A program made the translations under genes and the position numbers. Shown piece by piece: positions 47,463-56,331 of a DNA stretch of 64,000 nucleotides. Numbering within the stretch: position 1 is the stretch's first letter; every line of letters starts with the position of its first letter. This DNA comes from Lentzea atacamensis (lineage in GTDB: Bacteria; Actinomycetota; Actinomycetes; Mycobacteriales; Pseudonocardiaceae), in NCBI RefSeq assembly GCF_003269295.1, contig NZ_QLTT01000001.1, positions 453,635 to 517,634 on the forward strand, written 5' to 3'. A model generated the notes under the pieces. That model did not search any database. It was given only the letters and a program-made list of their open reading frames with translations, and was not told the DNA's origin.

Positions 47463-48296
47463 ATGCCGATCGACCCGGACGTTGCGATCGGGGCGGAACT
47501 TCCCGAGATCAAGTTCTCCTGGACGCACTCGGACGTGCTGCTCTACCACCTGGCACTCGGGGCGACCGAACTCCACTACGTCTACGAGCGGGGACTACGG
47601 GTGCTGCCGACGTTCGGCGTTGTCGCGCCCCGTTTTCACGAGACCGCGCCGCCCGCCGTGTCGTTCCCCGGCATCGACATCGACCTCGCCCGGGTGCTGC
47701 ACGGGACGCAGGAGATCATCGTGCACGCGCCCGTCCCCGCCGAAGGTGAGGCCGTGCTGCGGACGCGGATCGCGGACGTGTGGGACAAGGGGAAAGCCGC
47801 CGTCATCGTGCAGGAGTCGACGGCCGTCACTCCCGACGGGACCGCCCTGTACACGACGCGGTCCAGCATCTTCGCGCGCGGCGAGGGCGGGTTCGGCGGG
47901 TCACGCGGGCCTTCTGCGCGCGTCGAGGTGCCGTCGCGAGAGCCGGACGCCGTGATCGAGACACCGACGCTGCCCCAACAGGCCTACCTGTACCGGCTGT
48001 GCGGGGACCGCAACCCGTTGCACGCCGATCCCGAGTTCGCCCGGCTGGCCGGGTTCGACCAGCCGATCCTGCACGGGCTGTGCACGTACGGCGTGGTGTG
48101 CAAAGCGGTGATCGACGCGCTGCTCGAAGGGCCGGAGCAGGTGTCGTCGTTCGGGGCGAAGTTCGCGGGCGTGGTCTTCCCCGGCGAGACGCTCACGACG
48201 CGGGTCTGGCGGGACGGTTCGCAGCTGGTGCTGACGACGTCCGCTGCCGGCCGTCCCGTTCTCGCCGACGCCGTGCTAACCCTGACCGAGGACTAG
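47463..48296 (+). CDS. MaoC-like double hotdog enoyl-CoA hydratase, Rv3538-like
   Basis: This 277-residue protein has two hotdog domains. The C-terminal one carries the hydratase-2 motif GDRNPLHADPEFARLAGFDQPILHGL with Asp and His catalytic residues. Gene order after kstD/ksh matches Rv3537-Rv3538. It likely hydrates an unsaturated steroid side-chain CoA thioester to the (R)-hydroxy form. It overlaps convergent ltp2 by 21 bases. Confidence 0.85.
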   Translation: MPIDPDVAIGAELPEIKFSWTHSDVLLYHLALGATELHYVYERGLRVLPTFGVVAPRFHETAPPAVSFPGIDIDLARVLHGTQEIIVHAPVPAEGEAVLRTRIADVWDKGKAAVIVQESTAVTPDGTALYTTRSSIFARGEGGFGGSRGPSARVEVPSREPDAVIETPTLPQQAYLYRLCGDRNPLHADPEFARLAGFDQPILHGLCTYGVVCKAVIDALLEGPEQVSSFGAKFAGVVFPGETLTTRVWRDGSQLVLTTSAAGRPVLADAVLTLTED

Positions 48297-49418
48297 CCCG
48301 CTCGTCGGGACGCCGGTTCCCGCGGTGACCAGGACGTGCTCGACACCTCCCACCTGGTTCACCGCGGTGCCGCGCACCTGCCGCACACCCTCGGCGATGC
48401 CGTTCATGCCGTGCAGGTAGGCCTCGCCGAGCTGGCCGCCATGCGGGTTGAGCGGCAGGTCGCCGTCCAGTTCGAGAGCGCCCGATGCCACGAAGTCCCT
48501 GGCCTCACCCCTGCCGCAGAAACCCAGCTCTTCCAGCTGGACCAGCACGAACGGTGTGAAGTGGTCGTAGAGCACCGCGACGTCCACATCGGACGGGCCG
48601 ATGCCCGACCTCTTCCACAGTCCGCGTGCCACCACGCCCATCTCGGGCAGCCTGGTCAGGTCGTCGCGGTAGTAGCTCGTCATCGTGAACTGGTCGACAG
48701 CGCTGCCCTGGGTGGCCGCCTTGATGTGCGCGGGCTTGTTCGGCAGGTCGCGGGCGTGTTCGGCCGAGGTGACGACGAGGGCGACGCCCCCGTCGGTCTC
48801 CTGGCAGCAGTCGAGCAGCCTGAGCGGTTCGGCGATCCAGCGGGAGGCCTGGTGGTCGTCGAGGGTGATCGGCCTGTTGTGGAACCAGGCGTGCGGGTTC
48901 GTCGCGGCGTGCTTGCGGTCGATCACGGCGATCCGGCCGAAGTCCTCCGAGGTCGCGCCGTACTCGTGCATGTACCGGCGGGCGAACATGGCGACCATCG
49001 CGGCCGGCGTGCCCAGGCCCATCGGGTACGACCAGCTGTTGTCGATGTTCGCTGCGGCCGCGGTCTGCACCTGGCCGAACCGGTGGCCCGAGCGTTCGTT
49101 GAAGGCGCGGTAGCAGACGACGACCTTCGCCGCGCCGGTCGCGACCGCCATCGCGGCCTGTTGCACGGTCGCGCACGCCGCGCCACCGCCGTAGTGGATG
49201 CGGCTGAAGAACGTCAGCTCCGGGATGCCCAGCTCGCGGGCGACCGCGATCTCGGCGTTGGTGTCCATGGTGAAGCTGACCAGTCCGTCCACATCAGAGG
49301 GTTCGAGACCGGCGTCGGTGAGAGCCGCCCGCACCGCCTCGGCGGCCAGCTGAAGCTCGCTGCGTCCGGAGTTCTTGGAGAAGTCGGTCGCACCGATTCC
49401 CACGATCGCGGCGTTCAT
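48276..49418 (-). CDS. ltp2: Steroid side-chain retro-aldolase Ltp2
   Basis: This 380-residue thiolase-fold protein has VGIGATDFSKNSGRSELQLA, HYGGGAACATVQQA, LYDHFTPFVLVQLEELGFC and NPHGGQLGEAYLHG. Order ltp2-chsH1-chsH2-fadE29-fadE28 equals Rv3540c-Rv3544c. Ltp2 with the DUF35 domain of ChsH2 cleaves 17-hydroxy-pregn-20-carboxyl-CoA to a 17-ketosteroid and propionyl-CoA, ending side-chain removal. It overlaps the chsH1 stop by 4 bases. Confidence 0.93.
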   Translation of the reverse strand: MNAAIVGIGATDFSKNSGRSELQLAAEAVRAALTDAGLEPSDVDGLVSFTMDTNAEIAVARELGIPELTFFSRIHYGGGAACATVQQAAMAVATGAAKVVVCYRAFNERSGHRFGQVQTAAAANIDNSWSYPMGLGTPAAMVAMFARRYMHEYGATSEDFGRIAVIDRKHAATNPHAWFHNRPITLDDHQASRWIAEPLRLLDCCQETDGGVALVVTSAEHARDLPNKPAHIKAATQGSAVDQFTMTSYYRDDLTRLPEMGVVARGLWKRSGIGPSDVDVAVLYDHFTPFVLVQLEELGFCGRGEARDFVASGALELDGDLPLNPHGGQLGEAYLHGMNGIAEGVRQVRGTAVNQVGGVEHVLVTAGTGVPTSGLVLGQG

Positions 49419-49798
49419 GCCGGCACCTCGATCTTCACGACGCCGGTGACGTGGTCGCCGTGACCGGTCCTGCCGACGACCTCGACGGTCAGCTCCTGGT
49501 TCTCGCGTTCGACGACCTGGCCGAAGAACTTCAGCGTGTCGTAGGCGTAGCAGGGCGCACCGAGCCGGATGTTCACCTGACGCACCAGCGCTTCCGGGCC
49601 CGCCCAGTCCGTGACGTACCGCTGCACCAGCCCGGTCGTGGTGAGGATGTTGATGAAGATGTCCTTGGAGCCGCGCTTGATCGCCAGGTCGCGGTCGTGG
49701 TGCACGTCCTGGAAGTCACGCGTGGCGATCGCGGTGCTGATCACGAACGTCGGCGTGGCCTCGACGTGCCACTCGGGCAGGGAATCACCGATCCGCAC
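49415..49798 (-). CDS. chsH1: MaoC-like hydratase subunit ChsH1
   Basis: This 127-residue single hotdog protein has STAIATRDFQDVHHDRDLA and DIFINILTTTGLVQRYV, the active hydratase half with Asp/His. It partners the N-terminal half of ChsH2 to hydrate 3-oxopregna-4,17-diene-20-carboxyl-CoA. Size equals Rv3541c. It overlaps chsH2 by 14 bases. Confidence 0.93.
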   Translation of the reverse strand: MRIGDSLPEWHVEATPTFVISTAIATRDFQDVHHDRDLAIKRGSKDIFINILTTTGLVQRYVTDWAGPEALVRQVNIRLGAPCYAYDTLKFFGQVVERENQELTVEVVGRTGHGDHVTGVVKIEVPA

Positions 49799-50681
49799 GG
49801 GGCCTCCAGCTCGGCATCGTCAGTTCGTCGTCGATCTTCGTGAACACGACCTCGACCGGCAGCCCGATGCTCGGTTCGCCGTCCAGCTCGAAGAGCATGC
49901 GCACGCCCTCGTCCAGCTCGACCAGGGCGACCACGAACGGGGTCTGCTTGCCGGGCACCTGCGGATGGTGGTGCACGACGTAGCTGTAGACCACTCCGCG
50001 GCCGTCCGACACGAGGTACTTCGGTTTGGTGGCACCGCATTCCGGGCACATCGGGCCCGGTGGGTGGCGCAGGAGGCCGCAGCCGCCGCAGCGCTGGATG
50101 CGGAGCTCACCCTGCTTGCAGCCCTCCCAGAAGTACTCGGTGTCGCGGTTGATCGCGGGCCGGATCGCCTGCGCTCTCGGGGCTTCGGGTTGAGGCGCGG
50201 GCTTCTCCGCCGGCCGGCACTTGAGCACCCTGAACCGCATCTCCGCCACCGGCTCGTCCCCCACGTACCAGGTGCTCCTGGTCGTGACGAACCATCCCTC
50301 GCCGAGCGCGGTCTTCTTGGGCCCGGTCACGTCCTCCAGCGTCGACGTCACCGAGACGTGCTCACCCACGCGCAGGTAGCGGTGGTAGGTCTGGTCGCTG
50401 TTCGTCGCCACGACCGACGTGAACCCGGCCTCGTCGAGGATCGCCATCATCGCGCCGAGCGGGTCGTCCGACGTGCGCTGGCCGTGCAGGCCGCCCATCG
50501 TCCACACCTGGACCATCGCCGGTGGCGCGACCTCGGTGTAGCCGGGGTGCTGGTCGCCGATGGCCTCCAGCCAGTTGTTGATCATCGGGAGGTTGACCGG
50601 ATCACGTGCCAGCCGCGGCGCCGACTCACCCCGTTCGGCGATGCGCGCTGCTTCCTTCTCAATGGCAGATTTGTCAGTCAC
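49785..50681 (-). CDS. chsH2: ChsH2: MaoC-like domain fused to DUF35
   Basis: This 298-residue two-domain protein has a hotdog half to about residue 165. After an Ala/Pro linker comes a DUF35 half with zinc-ribbon CGGCGLLRHPPGPMCPECG and an OB fold (YVVHHHPQVPG, VVALVELDEGV). The DUF35 part docks Ltp2. GTG 50681 overlaps the fadE29 stop by 4 bases and is preferred over upstream frame extension through fadE29. Confidence 0.93.
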   Translation of the reverse strand: MTDKSAIEKEAARIAERGESAPRLARDPVNLPMINNWLEAIGDQHPGYTEVAPPAMVQVWTMGGLHGQRTSDDPLGAMMAILDEAGFTSVVATNSDQTYHRYLRVGEHVSVTSTLEDVTGPKKTALGEGWFVTTRSTWYVGDEPVAEMRFRVLKCRPAEKPAPQPEAPRAQAIRPAINRDTEYFWEGCKQGELRIQRCGGCGLLRHPPGPMCPECGATKPKYLVSDGRGVVYSYVVHHHPQVPGKQTPFVVALVELDEGVRMLFELDGEPSIGLPVEVVFTKIDDELTMPSWRPRADR

Positions 50682-51805
50682 CGCACCACCCTGGGTAGGC
50701 CGAGCCCGATGTTGGCGATGAGCTCGCGCTGGATCTCGTTCACTCCCCCGCCGAAGGTCAGCACGAGGTTGCGCCGCGCCTGCACGTCCAGCCACCGGGC
50801 GAGCTCCGCGTCGGCGCCGTGCCGTCCGACGAGCTCCTCCAGCAGCCTGCCGACGCGCTGGGTGCGGTCCGCGGCGAACACCTTGGTCGCCGAGGCGTCC
50901 GCGACCGACACCTCGCCGCTCGCGACCTGCCAGTTGAGCAGCTCGTTCACCCGGTGCACGGCGCGTGCCTCCGCCAGGGCACGCCGCACGTCCGGCAGGT
51001 CGAGCAGCTTCCGTTCGGCGGCCCAGCGGTGGACCCGTTCCACCAACGCGCCGAGGCGTCCGGACGGGCCGAGCATGACGCGCTCGTGGTTGAGCTGGGT
51101 GGTGATCAGCCGCCAGCCCTTGTTCTCCTCGCCCACCCGCCTGGTTTCCGGGACGCGGACGTCGTTGTAGTAGGTCGCGTTCACGTGGTGCGCACCGTCG
51201 CACGTGATGATCGGCGTCCACGAGTAGCCGGGATCCTTGGTGTCGACGATGAGGATCGTGATGCCCTTGTGCCGCGAGTCCGGTGACCCGGTGCGGCACG
51301 CCAGCCACACGTAATCCGCGTCGTGCCCACCCGTAGTGAACGTCTTCTGCCCGTTGACGACGTAGTGATCGCCTTCCCGCACGGCTTTCGTGCGCAACGC
51401 CGCCAGGTCCGTGCCCGCGTCCGGCTCGGTGTAGCCGATCGCGAAGTGGAGGTCGCCGCTGAGGATGCGCGGCAGGAAGAAGTCCTTTTGCTCCTGAGTG
51501 CCGAACGCCTGCAGGGTCGGGCCGACCGTCTGCAGGGTCACGTACGGCAGCGGGACGTCGGCGCGCGCGGCCTCGTTGACGAAGATCTGCTGCTCGACCG
51601 GCCCGAACCCCTTGCCGCCGTACTCCCGCGGCCAGCCGACGCCGAGCCTGCCGTCACGCCCGAGCCTGCGCACCAGTTCGCGGTAAGTCGCGCCGTGGCG
51701 TTCAGTCAGCATCGCCTCGCGCTCCTCCGGCGACATGAGCCCGGCGAAGTACTCGCGCAGCGCGTCCCGCAGCTTGCGCTGGCCGGCGGTGAGGTCAATG
51801 AACAT
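50678..51805 (-). CDS. fadE29: Acyl-CoA dehydrogenase FadE29 (ChsE2)
   Basis: This 375-residue acyl-CoA dehydrogenase has IGYTEPDAGTDLAALRTKA, GQKTFTTGGHDADYVWLAC and FGGGVNEIQRELIANIGLGLPR. It forms a heterotetramer with FadE28 that desaturates the C22 3-oxo-pregnane-20-carboxyl-CoA. It overlaps fadE28 by 11 bases. Confidence 0.93.
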   Translation of the reverse strand: MFIDLTAGQRKLRDALREYFAGLMSPEEREAMLTERHGATYRELVRRLGRDGRLGVGWPREYGGKGFGPVEQQIFVNEAARADVPLPYVTLQTVGPTLQAFGTQEQKDFFLPRILSGDLHFAIGYTEPDAGTDLAALRTKAVREGDHYVVNGQKTFTTGGHDADYVWLACRTGSPDSRHKGITILIVDTKDPGYSWTPIITCDGAHHVNATYYNDVRVPETRRVGEENKGWRLITTQLNHERVMLGPSGRLGALVERVHRWAAERKLLDLPDVRRALAEARAVHRVNELLNWQVASGEVSVADASATKVFAADRTQRVGRLLEELVGRHGADAELARWLDVQARRNLVLTFGGGVNEIQRELIANIGLGLPRVVR

Positions 51806-52772
51806 CGATGGCCCCCAAGCGGTGCTCCACTCCGCCGACGAACCGCGTCAGCTCCTTGGCCATGCCGTAGTAGCGATGCATCGGGTACGTGATGTCGAGG
51901 CCCAGGCCGCCGTGCAGGTGGTGGCAGGTGTGGACGGCCGGCAGGGCTTCTGCCGCCAGCCAGTAGGCCGCCGTGGCGAGGTCGTTGTCGTCGAGGCTCC
52001 AGCAGGCGGCGAGAGTCGCCAGGTGGAGGGTGCGGGCGGCGATGTAGACGTCCGCGACCTGGCACGCGGCGGCTTGGAACGTCGACAGCGGCTTGCCGAA
52101 CTGGTGGCGGGTGCCGACGTGCTGCACCGTGAGGTCGAGGGCGCCGGCGAGGACGCCGTCCGCGACCGCGCAGGCTCCGGCCAGCGCGAACCGGCGGATG
52201 CCTTCGGCCGCACCGGCTGTCAGAGGAGTACCGCGGGCTCCTTCGAGCTGCACCACACCGTCCGATGTGGACACGCCGGGTTGTGTGGGATCTACGACGA
52301 AGACGCCAGGGCCGTCGTCGGCGGTCGCTGACACGAGGATCCGTTGTGCCGCATCGGCGTGTGGCACGTTGATCTTCACTCCGAAGATCCCGTCCGGTCC
52401 CGCCTCGGTGTCAGGGATGGCGGGAAGGGGCTCGGACGGTTCGCTCAGCGCCGCCGTCAGCACCCCGTGCTGCTCGGTCACCAGTGGCAGCAACTCGTCC
52501 TGCTGCTCCGGTGTTCCGTATCGGGAGATCGGCAACACTCCCAACGCCAGAGTCGCCAGAGCCGGAACATTTGCAGCTCGCCGGCCGACCTCGGTGAGCA
52601 GCACCGCCGTTTCCAGGATGCCGAGCCCGTCGCCACCGAGCCGTTCCGGAACGGCGAGGGCCAGCAACCCGGCCTCCCCCAGGGCTTTCCAGGGTGTGTC
52701 GCCCTCCCTCCCCAGCACGTCAGCCGCCAGACGGCTGATCTCCTGCTGGGTCTCGTCGAGCTTGAAATCCAT
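51795..52772 (-). CDS. fadE28: Acyl-CoA dehydrogenase FadE28 (ChsE1)
   Basis: This 325-residue partner subunit of FadE29 has a degenerate middle domain and the C-terminal features RHQFGKPLSTFQAAACQVADVY and HLHGGLGLDITYPMHRYY. ATG 52772 shares its first base with the fadE34 stop, so it is coupled to the upstream gene. The longer upstream frame is inside fadE34 and rejected. Confidence 0.92.
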   Translation of the reverse strand: MDFKLDETQQEISRLAADVLGREGDTPWKALGEAGLLALAVPERLGGDGLGILETAVLLTEVGRRAANVPALATLALGVLPISRYGTPEQQDELLPLVTEQHGVLTAALSEPSEPLPAIPDTEAGPDGIFGVKINVPHADAAQRILVSATADDGPGVFVVDPTQPGVSTSDGVVQLEGARGTPLTAGAAEGIRRFALAGACAVADGVLAGALDLTVQHVGTRHQFGKPLSTFQAAACQVADVYIAARTLHLATLAACWSLDDNDLATAAYWLAAEALPAVHTCHHLHGGLGLDITYPMHRYYGMAKELTRFVGGVEHRLGAIDVH

Positions 52773-54679
52773 CAGGGCTCCCTCGATAGACCGAGAATCC
52801 GTTCCCCAGCAAGGTTCATCAGCACCTGCGTCGTCCCGCCCGCGATGCTCAGGCACCGCGTCAGCAGGAACTCGTGGACCAGCGCGCTGTCCACGGCACC
52901 ATCCGGCCCGAGCAGCTCCACCGCGAACTCCGAGACGTCCTGGCGATGCCGCACCCCGACGAGCTTGCGCACGCTGGACTCCGCGCCCGGTTCCTGCCCG
53001 CTCAGCACCCGCAGGCTCGCCCGCAGGTCCAGCACCGACACCGCGAGCCCTTCTGCCACCAACGCGCCGAGCCGTTCCGCGTGATCCGGAGCCGCGGGCG
53101 ATTTGAGAACCTGTTCCAGCGGCTCACCGAGCGACGAACCCCGCCCCATGGCAACGCGTTCGTTCGCGAGCGTGGTGCGCGCCAGCCGCCAGCCGTCGTT
53201 CACCTCGCCGACCACGCAGTCGTCAGGCACGAACACGTCGTCGAGGAAGACCTCGTTGAACCGGGCATCACCGGTGATCTCCCGCAACGGCCGCACGTCG
53301 ACACCGGGCGAGCGCATGTCGACCAGGAAGTACGTGATGCCCTTGTGCTTCGGCACCGACGAGTCCGTGCGGGCGAGGCAGATCGCCCAGTCGGCCTGCT
53401 GCGCGAGCGACGTCCACACCTTCTGCCCGGTGAGCCGCCAGCCGCCGTCCACCCGCACCGCCTTGGTGCGCAAGGACGCGAGATCCGAGCCGGCCTCCGG
53501 TTCGCTGAACAGCTGGCACCAGGTGATGTCGCCGCACAACGTCGGCCGCACGAACCGTTCCTGCTGCTCAGGGGTTCCGTGACGGAGGATCGTCGGACCC
53601 GCCCAGCCCCCGATCACCAGGTCGGGCCTGCGCACGCCGGCACGGGCGAACTCGTCGTCGATCACGAGCTGCCGGGCGGGGTCTGCGTCCAGCCCGTACG
53701 GACGTGGCCAGTGCGGCACGAGGAAACCGCTGTCCGCCAGCCGTTCCCGCTGCGCGGCCGCGTCCAGCCCGGCGATCTCCTCAGCGAACGCGCGCACCTC
53801 CGGATCACCGGAGATCTCCACGGTGTGCGAGCGACGCATGCCCTGCAGCGCCAGCTCGGCGACCCGCCGGCGCCACCGGGCGACACCACCGGCGAGCTGC
53901 TGCAACGAGAGCGCCCGGCGCAGGTAGCGGTGGGCGTCGTGCTCCCAGGTGAACCCGACCCCGCCCAGCACCTGGATGCAGTCCTTGGCGTTGCGGACCG
54001 CCGCGTCCAGCGCCACGGCCGCCGCGACCGCCGCCGCCAGCGGCTGCTCGTCCTCGCCCACCGAGCCGGCCGCGTCCCACGCGACCGAACTGGCCTGCTC
54101 GGCCCGGCACAGCATCTCGACGCACAGGTGCTTCACCGCCTGGAACGAGCCGATCGCCCGCCCGAACTGCTGACGCTGCCGGGCATACGAGACGGCGGTG
54201 TTCAGGCACCACGCGGCGATCCCGCTCGCCTCGGCGGCCATCAGCGTCACCGCGAGGCCGGTCGGATCAGCCACCAGCTCACCGGGTTCGTCGACCACCA
54301 CCGACCCGAGCGATCGGGACGGGTCGACGGCTTCCAGTTCGGTGACCGTGACCTGTTCGCGCGGCACGAGCATCCAACTGTCCGTTTTGAGCAGCAGATG
54401 CGTCGCCTCGGCGGCACCCACCACGTGGTGTGACGAAAACCCGAATCCGGCGATTCCGTCGAACTCCGGGACCAGCACGGACACCAGCGCCGTGGGCAGC
54501 AACGGTCCCGGCACGAGGTTCTCCGCCGCCCGTTCCAGCATCACCGCGAGATCGGCGACCGTGCCGCCCTCCCGCACCACCTCGAAGAACCCGACCCGGA
54601 CGAGATCGACCCACTCGCCCTTGGCCGCGTCCACGCTGTCGCGCAACGCTCGTTGTTCCCCGGTCGTGGCGATCGGCAT
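52772..54679 (-). CDS. fadE34: Fused two-domain acyl-CoA dehydrogenase FadE34 (ChsE3)
   Basis: This 635-residue protein carries two acyl-CoA dehydrogenase modules. The first has RQRQQFGRAIGSFQAVKHL and LGGVGFTWEHDAHRYLRR. The second has WCQLFSEPEAGSDLASLRTK, KVWTSLAQQADWAICLA and IAGGTTQVLMNLAGERILGL. FadE34 is the fused equivalent of an alpha-beta pair and acts on C24 3-oxo-cholenoyl-CoA. It sits beside kstR as in Rv3573c-Rv3574. It is about 75 residues shorter than my memory of the mycobacterial protein, at the N-terminus. GGAGG precedes ATG 54679. Confidence 0.9.
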   Translation of the reverse strand: MPIATTGEQRALRDSVDAAKGEWVDLVRVGFFEVVREGGTVADLAVMLERAAENLVPGPLLPTALVSVLVPEFDGIAGFGFSSHHVVGAAEATHLLLKTDSWMLVPREQVTVTELEAVDPSRSLGSVVVDEPGELVADPTGLAVTLMAAEASGIAAWCLNTAVSYARQRQQFGRAIGSFQAVKHLCVEMLCRAEQASSVAWDAAGSVGEDEQPLAAAVAAAVALDAAVRNAKDCIQVLGGVGFTWEHDAHRYLRRALSLQQLAGGVARWRRRVAELALQGMRRSHTVEISGDPEVRAFAEEIAGLDAAAQRERLADSGFLVPHWPRPYGLDADPARQLVIDDEFARAGVRRPDLVIGGWAGPTILRHGTPEQQERFVRPTLCGDITWCQLFSEPEAGSDLASLRTKAVRVDGGWRLTGQKVWTSLAQQADWAICLARTDSSVPKHKGITYFLVDMRSPGVDVRPLREITGDARFNEVFLDDVFVPDDCVVGEVNDGWRLARTTLANERVAMGRGSSLGEPLEQVLKSPAAPDHAERLGALVAEGLAVSVLDLRASLRVLSGQEPGAESSVRKLVGVRHRQDVSEFAVELLGPDGAVDSALVHEFLLTRCLSIAGGTTQVLMNLAGERILGLSREP

Positions 54680-54709
54680 GCGGCCTCCTCCAGTACGTGA
54701 AGAAGTTTA

Positions 54710-54723
54710 TAGAACGTGTTCTA
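54710..54723. promoter_or_regulatory. KstR operator 1, fadE34/kstR intergenic
   Basis: TAGAACGTGTTCTA is a perfect 14-base palindrome and full match to the KstR consensus. It lies 30 bases upstream of fadE34, with TATAAA following on the minus strand as a -10 candidate. It probably serves fadE34 and autoregulation of kstR. Confidence 0.92.
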
Positions 54724-54777
54724 ATTCGGGCAACAGATCATGGCCGCCAAACCGATCGAGTACGATGAGGGGGCAGC

Positions 54778-54791
54778 TGCAACACGTTTCA
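54778..54791. promoter_or_regulatory. KstR operator 2, upstream of kstR
   Basis: TGCAACACGTTTCA matches the KstR consensus at all defined positions. It overlaps the first base of the kstR ribosome site (AGGAGG 54791-54796), so bound KstR could also block elongation or promoter clearance. It falls inside the coding region if the ATG at 54740 were used, an argument for the GTG start. Confidence 0.8.
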
Positions 54792-54805
54792 GGAGGATCA
54801 TCTCC

Positions 54806-55414
54806 GTGTCACCTTCGAAGTCGCGCACGGACGCGCTGATGGCGGGCGAGGAGCTCAGCTCCGCGGCCCAGCGCGAGCGGCGCAAGCGGATCGTCGACGC
54901 GACGATCGCGCTGGCGTCCAAGGGTGGGTTCGACGCCGTCCAGATGCGCGCCGTCGCCGACCGGGCGGACGTCGCGCTGGGCACGTTGTACCGCTACTTC
55001 CCGTCGAAGGTCCACCTGCTCGTGTCGAGCCTCGCGGTGGAACTGGAGCGCGCCCAGGAGAAGATGGACCGCACCACGGTCCCCGGCGACAGCGCCTACG
55101 AACGCGTGCTGTTCGTCCTCGGCCGCATCACCAGGGGCCTGCAGCGCAACCCGCACCTCACCGAGGCGATGACGCGCGCGTTCACGTTCGCCGACGCCTC
55201 CGCGGGCGCCGAGGTCGACCGCGTGGCCTGGCTGATGGAGAGCATGTTCACCCGCGCCATGAGCGACGAGGAACCGACGGACGAGCAGAAGGCCATCGCG
55301 CGCGTGATCGGCGACGTGTGGCTGTCCAACCTGGTCGCCTGGGTCACGCGCCGCGCCACGGCCACCGACGTCGCGAACCGGCTCGAGCTCACCGTGCGCC
55401 TGCTGCTCAAGTGA
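54806..55414 (+). CDS. kstR: TetR-family repressor KstR
   Basis: This 202-residue regulator has AQRERRKRIVDATIALASKG, the helix-turn-helix VQMRAVADRADVALGTLYRYF and PSKVHLLV. The ligand domain RNPHLTEAMTRAFTFADASA and VIGDVWLSNLVAWVTRRATATD is nearly as in Rv3574. KstR represses sterol side-chain and ring genes and responds to 3-oxo-cholestenoyl-CoA. GTG 54806 is chosen because AGGAGG lies 9 bases upstream; the in-frame ATG 54740 has no such site. Confidence 0.94.
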   Translation: MSPSKSRTDALMAGEELSSAAQRERRKRIVDATIALASKGGFDAVQMRAVADRADVALGTLYRYFPSKVHLLVSSLAVELERAQEKMDRTTVPGDSAYERVLFVLGRITRGLQRNPHLTEAMTRAFTFADASAGAEVDRVAWLMESMFTRAMSDEEPTDEQKAIARVIGDVWLSNLVAWVTRRATATDVANRLELTVRLLLK

Positions 55415-55493
55415 GTCCTACTCCTGCGGGATGACCCGGGAGTCACACCGCCGAACGATGCCGGTGCACGCGCAGCGTCCTAACGTCTGTCCT

Positions 55494-55895
55494 ATGAAGA
55501 CGCTCGTTGTGCTCGGTGTGCTGGCTGTGATCGGCACGACCACCGTCGTCCTGGTCAACCAGTTCGGCGGCTGGAACACTCTGATGGGCAAGGCCTGGGC
55601 CATCACCTACGAGGTGACGACCGAGCCGGCCGCCGACGGGCCGGTGCAGCTCCGGTACCTCGAGAACCCGGACCGCTACAAGAAGCAGCCACCGAAGGTC
55701 GTCACCAAGGCCGCGCCCGTCCCGTTCACGCACGAGGTGGTCGTCAACGCCGGCGAGAAGGCCGAGATCAGCGCGACGCCCAACGGGGACCAGGTGCTGA
55801 CGTGCCGCATCCTGCTCGATGGCGAGAAGGTGCTGGCGAGCGCCACCGGTGCACGCGGGCAGAAGGTGACGTGCGAAACGACCACCAGCAGGTGA
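55494..55895 (+). CDS. MmpS-like membrane-anchored protein
   Basis: This 133-residue protein has an N-terminal signal-anchor helix (about 3-22) and a beta-rich domain: ITYEVTTEPAADGPVQLRYL, FTHEVVVNAGEKAEISATP and VLTCRILLDGEKVLAS. These resemble MmpS/MmpL-accessory folds. Two cysteines in the last strands may pair. No mmpL is adjacent. ATG 55494 gives the canonical short positive N-terminus MKTLVVLG; the longer frame adds an unlikely polar leader. Confidence 0.65.
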   Translation: MKTLVVLGVLAVIGTTTVVLVNQFGGWNTLMGKAWAITYEVTTEPAADGPVQLRYLENPDRYKKQPPKVVTKAAPVPFTHEVVVNAGEKAEISATPNGDQVLTCRILLDGEKVLASATGARGQKVTCETTTSR

Positions 55896-55920
55896 TGGTC
55901 GTTTCGCACCGGTCACGAGG

Positions 55921-56217
55921 TCACGGGGTCAGCGCCGGTGCGGCCGCCAGGCCCGGGGGCCGCTCGGCGAACGCCTGCTCCGCCGCCACAGGGTAGCAGT
56001 GGTTCTCGCTCGCGTCGCCGAGGACGGAGTCGACCCAGCCCTGGACGGGCGCGACGGCGTCCGACTCCCACAGACAGGTCACCTCGGTCAGGTCCTGGCT
56101 CGGGTAGAACTGGAGCACCTTGACGCCCTCCGGGGCTCCCTCGCCCGAGATGAGCTGCCGACCGCGCTGGAAGGCGGCCTCGGGGTTCTTGATGTGGTGG
56201 TGGGCGACGATGTACAT
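55921..56217 (-). CDS. Small conserved-looking hypothetical protein
   Basis: A 98-residue product begins MYIVAHHHIKNPEAAFQRGR and has VKVLQFYPSQDLTEVTCLWES and AVAPVQGWVDSVLGD. It resembles a dimeric alpha/beta-barrel domain of small sensor or monooxygenase-like proteins. I do not recognise a function. The start follows GAGGAGGCACACGCC upstream, a good ribosome site. It is convergent with the MmpS-like gene. Confidence 0.6.
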   Translation of the reverse strand: MYIVAHHHIKNPEAAFQRGRQLISGEGAPEGVKVLQFYPSQDLTEVTCLWESDAVAPVQGWVDSVLGDASENHCYPVAAEQAFAERPPGLAAAPALTP

Positions 56218-56331
56218 GGCGTGTGCCTCCTCGTGGTGAGCTCGATGGACACGACGCTAGGCAGCGAGGACCACGTCCCGCCTCGCTCGTACTGACCAAC
56301 CCGAACAGACGGCATCACCAGCATTGACCAC

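Noticed and set aside
53105..53118. KstR-like GAGAACCTGTTCCA inside fadE34
   Set aside because: Within conserved coding sequence far from any start; one half lacks the flanking T; likely chance.
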